The notes below the pieces were generated by a model, which saw only the letters and a list, made by a program, of their open reading frames with translations, had not been told where the DNA came from and did no database searches. A DNA stretch of 64,000 nucleotides from Membranipora membranacea (taxonomy: Eukaryota; Bryozoa; Gymnolaemata; Cheilostomatida; Membraniporidae): assembly GCA_914767715.1 (NCBI GenBank), contig OU612070.1:28074025-28138024 (forward strand), written 5' to 3'. The position numbers were made by a program, and so were the translations under genes. Positions 57,504 through 64,000 of the stretch are shown piece by piece; position 1 is the first letter of the stretch; every line of letters starts with the position of its first letter.

Positions 57504-60500
57504 CTGAGCATCCGTGTGCATCAAAGAGTAAACGCTGTGATGGCAAGGCTTTATGCAATAATCGGACAGTGTTTTATAAGTCTTTGATTGACGAGAAGAG
57601 AATACACAACCAGAAGGAGATTGTCTGGTGTTGCCAGGGATTATTTGTCAGATGATTTTGGTACAGCAAGCAAGATCAAAAGCTGGCTTGCTTCAGCTTT
57701 CCAGCTAACTAATACATTAATTCAGGTTAAATAAGTTTATACAATTAATGTATTATCGATGATAAATAATGCGATTAAATGTATTAAACTTTTAGTTCGG
57801 ATTATAAGACTTTAGATGACGCAAGAAAAAATTAGTGTCTTCCCGTTATTTTTTTACCATTTTTTGCTGGTTTTACCACTATGAACACTAGTTAGCTTTT
57901 CCCCTCTCAACCTTAGTACAAAGTTCACATAATAAAAGTCCATATCTAGTCAATCATGTCTACCCAGTAATTCACACTTTGATACATATCTCTCATGTTC
58001 CAGGTATATCAACAGGCGATAATAATGTATTCACAGAAGTAGATATATCAAGTCACCATTTACCCCTACATGCCACTACATCCGCCCCTCCCTGTAAGTA
58101 TGTCTCCCCTTTTTACCACTCCTTCCGCTCCTTCATAAGGACTCCTCTATTCTGAAATTGTATTTGCTTTCATATCTTCATTTTTGAATTTTTTCCTTTT
58201 ATTTATTTCAAACTACACCCGTGGTTTCTGCGAGATTTCAATCAATTTTTATCTTTTCTCATCAGTAATGGCAGCAAGTTGCAGGAAATGTTATTACTGC
58301 CATGTCATAACATATCCCTATGCCATCTTTATCTGTATAAGCTGTGAAAAATGGCACAGGAGGAGATCCAACATATATCATTATATCAACCACAGTAAGC
58401 CTGCTCACTTCCACAGGGATACAGCAGTGCTGTGACTTCACGCCTTTTGGCCCCTTTTATTGACATTTATTATGTTAGATGAGGATTAAGAATTTCCTGA
58501 GCTTTCGTTAATCTACTGTTATTAGATACTAGATGATTGAGGGGGCGATTAAAATGGTCGATGTTTTCTCTGAAACAAGCAATAATCCACTGCTTCTGTT
58601 GCTCAGATTTTAAAGCCTACATTAACTCCTAGTTAACCTTATTGCAGATGGAAGCGGCGGTATTCATGCTGGGTCTGGAAATAACAACCACAGGAAGTTA
58701 TCGAGGACAGCATCGTGGAAGGTGAGGGGAGATAACGCGACGTCGTCAGCGGGGAAGACGGGAGGCAGTATGTCGGGATCAAGTGCTGGACACTGGAGAT
58801 CACATACACCACCTCACCACTCTAATAACGTGTCAGAGTGGGTCAACACTGCTAACGTCACCGTCACTAATAACGGTCAGTCACACATACGATCAGTCAC
58901 TAATAACGGTCAGTCACACATACGATCAGTCAGTGTCACACCAAGGAGTTCCTCTAACTCCTTGGTCACATGTACTTAGCGTCGATTGTTCTTTTATTAT
59001 GGTCGCGAAAGAGAGTTTGGATATGTCCGTGTCATGTGTACTTGTTGCCGATGGTTGTTTTATTACGGTCGCGAGATAGAGCAGAATTGAATATTGTCCA
59101 AATTTGTGAATATCCTGTTCCGCGTCACTATGGGTAGCCCTTGATGTGCTGTATCTAGTGGAGTCCTTCCGCTTGGTGCTTAGTTTATTTCTCACTTCTG
59201 GTACAGAGTGTGATCAAACACATAACACACTGACATTACATAAATAAATCATAATGGCGGAGCAGGATTAACAGATTGAGTCATTTTGTTTGGCTTCTTA
59301 ATCTCTTAGATCCTTATCACTAAAGATGTTGCAAACTTACTGATTCACCAAGCGGCAATGTGTGTGAAATAAGTGAAAAACTGAGGTCGGCTCTTGCAAA
59401 ACAACAGCGAAGCAACATTCATATTGGTTTTATCTTGAAGTGTTTTGAATTGACTTTGCCATCGTTCTGCATCACTTCATATTTCGGCTTATTCTTTTAA
59501 TCAAATAACCACCAAATCCGAGGGTTAATAATGTTGTGCTGATGTTGTAACTGTTTGACTTGTGTTGTTTACACTTGTTTATTTTTGTTACACACAGAGG
59601 GCGCCCCGTCTCCGTCACACTCAGACCACGCTCCTCTATCTCCTCAGAGCTCCCTCTCCTCCACGGACAGCGACCACGAGAACAGATCTGGTGTGTTCTA
59701 CCAGGAGAACAGTGGTATGAAAGGTCAGTTGTCTTTTCATACTGTTGTAATATACATACTTGTGCCTTCAAAAGAGGTATGTCTGTTTAGGTAGAGTTAG
59801 GCTAAGTGTATAAATGTATATATAACATGTAATGTTTGTAACAAACCGACCTGGTCAGTGGAAACCTTCGCTGTTGCTCAAATCTCACCCGTCTTGACTT
59901 AGGGAAATAATAATTAATGCCCGTTCTCAATCCAAAAGTTAAGGGTAAATGAAAGACGCATAAACCAACTGATTTCATGGATTGGTAACGAGCCAAATTT
60001 GTATGAGGAGTTGAGAATATGAAAGATTGAATTCTTTCCCTATGTTATGTGCAGTTCAGATGATAAATTGTTTATTGTGGTTTCATTATACTTTAATTTG
60101 GCACACATTTCTGATAAATGATTTATTTATTTACCTCTTGATTTTAATAGCTACCTAAGCTGGAATAATATTAAGTATCTGGGTACTTGATCAATGAACC
60201 TAGACTAATTGTATCTGATTGTTCAATCCAGATGAATCTGTGAGAGTTGGGTTGTTTTGACCTTCAGTTGCTACTGGAGTAAAAACACGGGAAATGTTTT
60301 TTTCCTGGAGATGTATGGTTTTTATTTATAGTACTTTCATTGATGGTACCTTGTGTTGTGCCATGTATGACACAGCATGTCACTCTCTGTTTTTATGTCG
60401 ACGCCCAATGGCCTGTCATATAACTCTTCTTTGAGGCTGATATCTGTGTACATATTTCAGAGTTCCCAGCATGGCTGAAGGGTTTGCGTTTACACAAATA

Positions 60501-63500
60501 CAGCCAAATGTTTCGTAGCATGTCCTACGAAGAGATGCTGAACCTGGATGAGAAATGGCTTGAAGATCGGGTAAGGTTCTTGACATTGTTTCTTATATAT
60601 ACCACTTATAACTTATTTATGTATTCATTACATTTATGGGTATTAGGTGCATGAAATGAGTGTTTATTCATCGGGATGTGGTAGAGAGCACAAGCAACAC
60701 ATATATTCAGGCTGATCAACATCAACCCAATGCAATGTGGGCCAGGAACGCATTCACTTGCTGTTATGATTCAGATAACCTAGGATGCATCTCATTGATT
60801 TTTTTCAGAGTGTGACCCAGGGTGCCAGAAAGAAAATTGTGCAATCTATTATGAAGCTGAAGGAACGATCTGATGATCTTAAAACTATGGAGAAAAATGT
60901 CATTCAAGGTTTGAGTTTGGACTTTTAATAACTTATAATTTGACATTTAATTTGATAACCCAACCTCCTAAAAGTGATATAATGAACCTGTGATAAGGAG
61001 AGGCCACTTCCGAGAGCCGTGATCAGGTCTTTTTCTATCGTGTCTGTGATAAACTTAGTCTGATATAAAAGTCCACCCTCCTTTTAGACCTCAGAGTTGT
61101 CACGTAGCTAAGATTTAAAGCTCACTCTGTCACAAAACCATTATTTATCAATATTCACTTTTCACAGGTGCTAATTTGAGGCAAGTGTTATCAGACCTGA
61201 AGGCTATAGTACACTCTCCTATCAAACCATATATTGGTGGGGAGGGTGAACACGCCCCCATCTCTGTCATGTCTAACGATATCTCAGACAACGATCTCCC
61301 TAGTCTGATCAACAGAATTATGGGTCGACGTAAGTAAAATATTCATAGTGATGAGCTTGGAAGGTTGTTAGCTCCGTTTGGCTAAACTCTATCAACAACA
61401 TTACTGTTTTATTTGCCAAGAGTTGTTCTATCCTAATTAAAGTATGGCTTAATAACATAAAATCTGGGCTGACAAATTATTGTTTTCTATGGCATACAAG
61501 TCCATCTCTTTTTTATGCATCCGTGTTTGAAACCAGAAATGATTTTAAAGGAACAAGTGAGCCCTCCCTCCATCCATAATTGGTCATATCATAAATATGC
61601 TGATATATCATTGTAGTGTGCACACAGTTGTTAGTTAACAGTCGTGTAGAGGATGAATGTTATCCGACATATATTAGCCTGATAGATAAGTGTATGCACC
61701 ATGAGGCCTTCACTGTAAAACAGAGAAAGCTACTACAAGAGTGGAGATCACAAGTACTGCAGAGAAACAACAGCAGAATGATTACAGGCAGACAGGAGCA
61801 ACGTCTACCACTACACCGTCCTACTGGGTAAGTCATACATCTCAATATATGCCATGACTGGGAATGTTGTTTATGGCCGCCGTGGTGTGCAGACACTTGG
61901 GTACTATCTAGGTGCTACACCTGGTTTTGTTGGCACACAGCCACTACAGCATCTGCAGTTCCTGCAAGTTACATCCGACTCAAGATAATCTGTAGAATGA
62001 CAATGCAGAAGTATGGTTTGAGTGCGACTTCGGTGTCAGAACCACCTTTGGTGTCAAAACCACCTTATCACACTCCAGCTGTATAAGAAGGAATATGGTG
62101 ATTTTTCTTGGTTTCTTGGTTTCTTGGTTGCGTTCCAAAACCAGGTTTAATATAAAATATTTCCCCTACCACTGAGCCTTTCCTGGTACTCACACTCCAT
62201 AAGGATGTGATACCTACGACTCCTAGATTAGAGGACACATTGTACTCTTTTGAGTCCAACAGATTGCAGTTAAGTTTAAGGCATATTATTAATAATCCTG
62301 AATGATATCCCTTTCTAAAAGTTATTTGCCATTTTAATTCATTGACTGTGATGGTTTTCTACTTTCGAAATTATCGGATATTATTTAAATTATCATTGTG
62401 GTGGTTAATAATTTGCATAATTGCAATGTCACAATGAATGAATGAACTGCTATACTGTAATGTGGCCTCGTGGCAGTTACACTTTTACCCTCATGTGCCA
62501 CATGAAGGTGTATCCCACAATGCAATTATCTTGAACTCCAAGTGAGATCAGGTCAAAATTGAGAATGACCTGGTCTTCATTGGAATTGCAGATGACAATG
62601 TTGTCAACACGCTTAGTAAGTCATATGTCGTTGTATTTACAGTCGAACTAACAGCTGGAATCCTGTAAGGAGACTGGGATCTTCTAACAAGAATGGAGGT
62701 AGTACTGGGGTGTACGCTCAGCGTGCCCTACAAGCCCAGGGTCAGTGGTACAATGGCTTCGAAAAGAAAGCTCTAACTGTGACGTATAGCGGACCCGAAC
62801 ATCTCAATGTGCCACAACCGATCGCCAACCCTCCCAAACTTCAGGTACGCTCCTTAGGATCAGTCACAAGTACCATTGCTCTCCATAAGGTCTCTATGTG
62901 GGTGCGCAACGCAGCAGCAAAATATTATCGTTTTTATGGTAATATTTCAAAATAAAATGTACCCAAGCCTTACCCTGGGTGATATCATGAGAAGACATTA
63001 AATATGTGCTTTTGATGCAATAAGCCCAACTACCGACCAAATCTCGCAACAATGCCTAAGACTCCAAGCAGATTATATCTGCTGTTGCTCCTTTAAAATT
63101 ATCAATTGATAATTGAAGGCCCGGTAACTCATAACTTTTGCACTGGCAAATATCAGGTTTTTTTGGCAGAAACAATACCTAGTCACCATTGTCAATATAA
63201 ATCAGTCCGTATTCAGGAATTTTTTTGTTGACAAGACATATAAATCAAGAAACTAGCTAATAGGTTTAAAGGGGTTTACATAACGGACATTGCCTCAAAG
63301 CCAGATGAAATTGTCATGGCAATAGTTATAAGTGTTAGTCGACAACCTGATCAGATGGAATTCTTACATAAGAATCTTAGATTGTGAGACTTTGTGAGAC
63401 TTTGGGAGGGTGTCTAAGGGGTGAAGGATCAGTAGATGTGCTATTGATGGTTCATCGACTGGAAAATTTCCTCAGAGAATCCATCAGTAAAGCGCAGATC

Positions 63501-64000
63501 TTGGCCTTAATATCCTGCAGTCTATTTTAAGATAAAAAGCAATCAAATAGAATTTTTCGGTCAGGCTTATTTGGTTTCAGTTTTTATATTAAAAAGTGAT
63601 GGATTGAAAACAAAGTGTGTTTGTGCGTCAGAAGCATAGTGATTCATGCGCTCTATTTTTTCAATGTTGGTGATCGTAAATTTTTTTTTTTTCACACTTG
63701 ACCCAATTGTTGTGAACTCATGCTAAGTGTACTCTCAGAAAGAATGCGTTGCTCAAGATTTTTCAGTGAAAATTTTGATACATTTATATAAGTTTTTTTA
63801 TTATATACTATGTCATAATATTTATTATATATTTATTTATAGGGAGGGAAGTCAGCCATACATCGTACACAGTCAGCACCTATAAGAGCTCATCCTACTA
63901 TAAAGAGAGCCGTCACAAACTCTTCAGCACTGCAGAGCACCGAGCCAGAGATTAATGAGAGACTCGACTCACTGGCTAGAAGTATGACTGAGGCTGCACT
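55168..64000 (+). CDS. SAMD4: Smaug (SAMD4) RNA-binding translational repressor, 3' truncated by window
   Basis: Join: 55168-55381, 55780-55913, 56507-56604, 56787-56953, 58004-58093, 58648-58875 (or 58908), 59598-59723, 60461-60570, 60809-60908, 61168-61329, 61617-61827, 62643-62844, 63843-64000+; at least 666 aa. Smaug binds stem-loop (SRE) mRNAs in the cytoplasm and recruits deadenylation and translational repression. The N-terminal Smaug similarity region begins FYRDQIYTITQWFGQWSDCEQTVAL and includes LLTYFPLLHPGN and LIHPAVSNEER. The SAM domain (about residues 355-415) has the RNA-contacting GLRLHKY and GARKKIVQSIMKLKER. A PHAT-like region follows (CTQLLVNSRVEDE..YISLIDKCMHHEAFT). The tail holds RTQSAP and ends at EINERLDSLARSMTEAA, where vertebrate proteins have only about a dozen residues left. 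The start is the first ATG of the exon; an upstream non-coding exon is likely. Confidence 0.95.
57454..57502 (+). repeat. 49-base poly(C) run
   Basis: An uninterrupted homopolymer of C in Smaug intron 4. Its true length is unreliable in assembled sequence. Confidence 0.95.
58863..58928 (+). repeat. In-frame 33 bp tandem duplication in Smaug exon 6
   Basis: Two adjacent identical 33 bp units beginning GTCACTAATAACGGTCAGTC, each encoding VTNNGQSHIRS if translated. Each unit contains an AACG|GTCAGT donor of the phase needed to join the next exon. Confidence 0.92.

Noticed and set aside
57395-57655. Proline-rich protein
   Set aside because: The proline run is only the translated 49-base C homopolymer inside a Smaug intron.

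Overview
The window is nuclear DNA of an invertebrate animal. It is AT-rich and its genes are intron-rich, with GT-AG introns mostly of 200-1000 bp and ancestral-looking, many-exon structures. Both strands are used and there is no operon logic. The proteins are clearly metazoan: a Mediator subunit, a canonical poly(A) polymerase, Smaug, dUTPase and SLC5 transporters. I cannot place the phylum from sequence alone; a bilaterian, possibly lophotrochozoan, is a guess. All exon joins below were made by eye from splice consensus, phase and family similarity.

Layout. (1) 1-8.4 kb: a secreted cysteine-rich (EB/EGF-like) protein gene whose 3' half has been tandemly duplicated, with a large foldback repeat just upstream and a tRNA-derived SINE at the duplication edge. 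(2) 8.4-11.3 kb: repeat-rich spacer. (3) 11.8-29.2 kb: two tandem 15-exon SLC5 (sodium-coupled monocarboxylate/multivitamin-type) transporter genes whose exon lengths match in 13 of 15 exons. (4) 31.2-32.9 kb: a small two-exon gene for a secreted six-cysteine peptide that I do not recognise. (5) 33.06-35.3 kb, minus strand: dUTPase with all five motifs and an N-terminus carrying a CDK-site/NLS motif. (6) 35.55-38.55 kb: MED29, divergent from dUTPase across a 250 bp shared promoter that carries E2F-like and CCAAT elements. (7) 39.4-48.5 kb, minus strand: an 18-exon poly(A) polymerase. (8) 51.5-64.0 kb: Smaug/SAMD4, truncated by the window end a few residues from its conserved C-terminus.

The housekeeping genes serve nucleotide-pool sanitation (dUTPase), transcription (MED29), mRNA 3' polyadenylation (PAP) and translational repression/deadenylation (Smaug). 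PAP and Smaug act at opposite ends of poly(A)-tail life, but I see no evidence that this adjacency is functional.

Most worth a second look: the partial gene duplication with replacement-biased, charge-removing exon divergence; the unrecognised peptide gene; the MED29-SAMD4 neighbourhood, which from memory is also found in human 19q13.2; the dUTPase/MED29 promoter; the conserved SPSKRAR motif of dUTPase; and an in-frame 33 bp repeat in Smaug that creates two alternative splice donors. I found no CRISPR array, prokaryotic system or viral genome.
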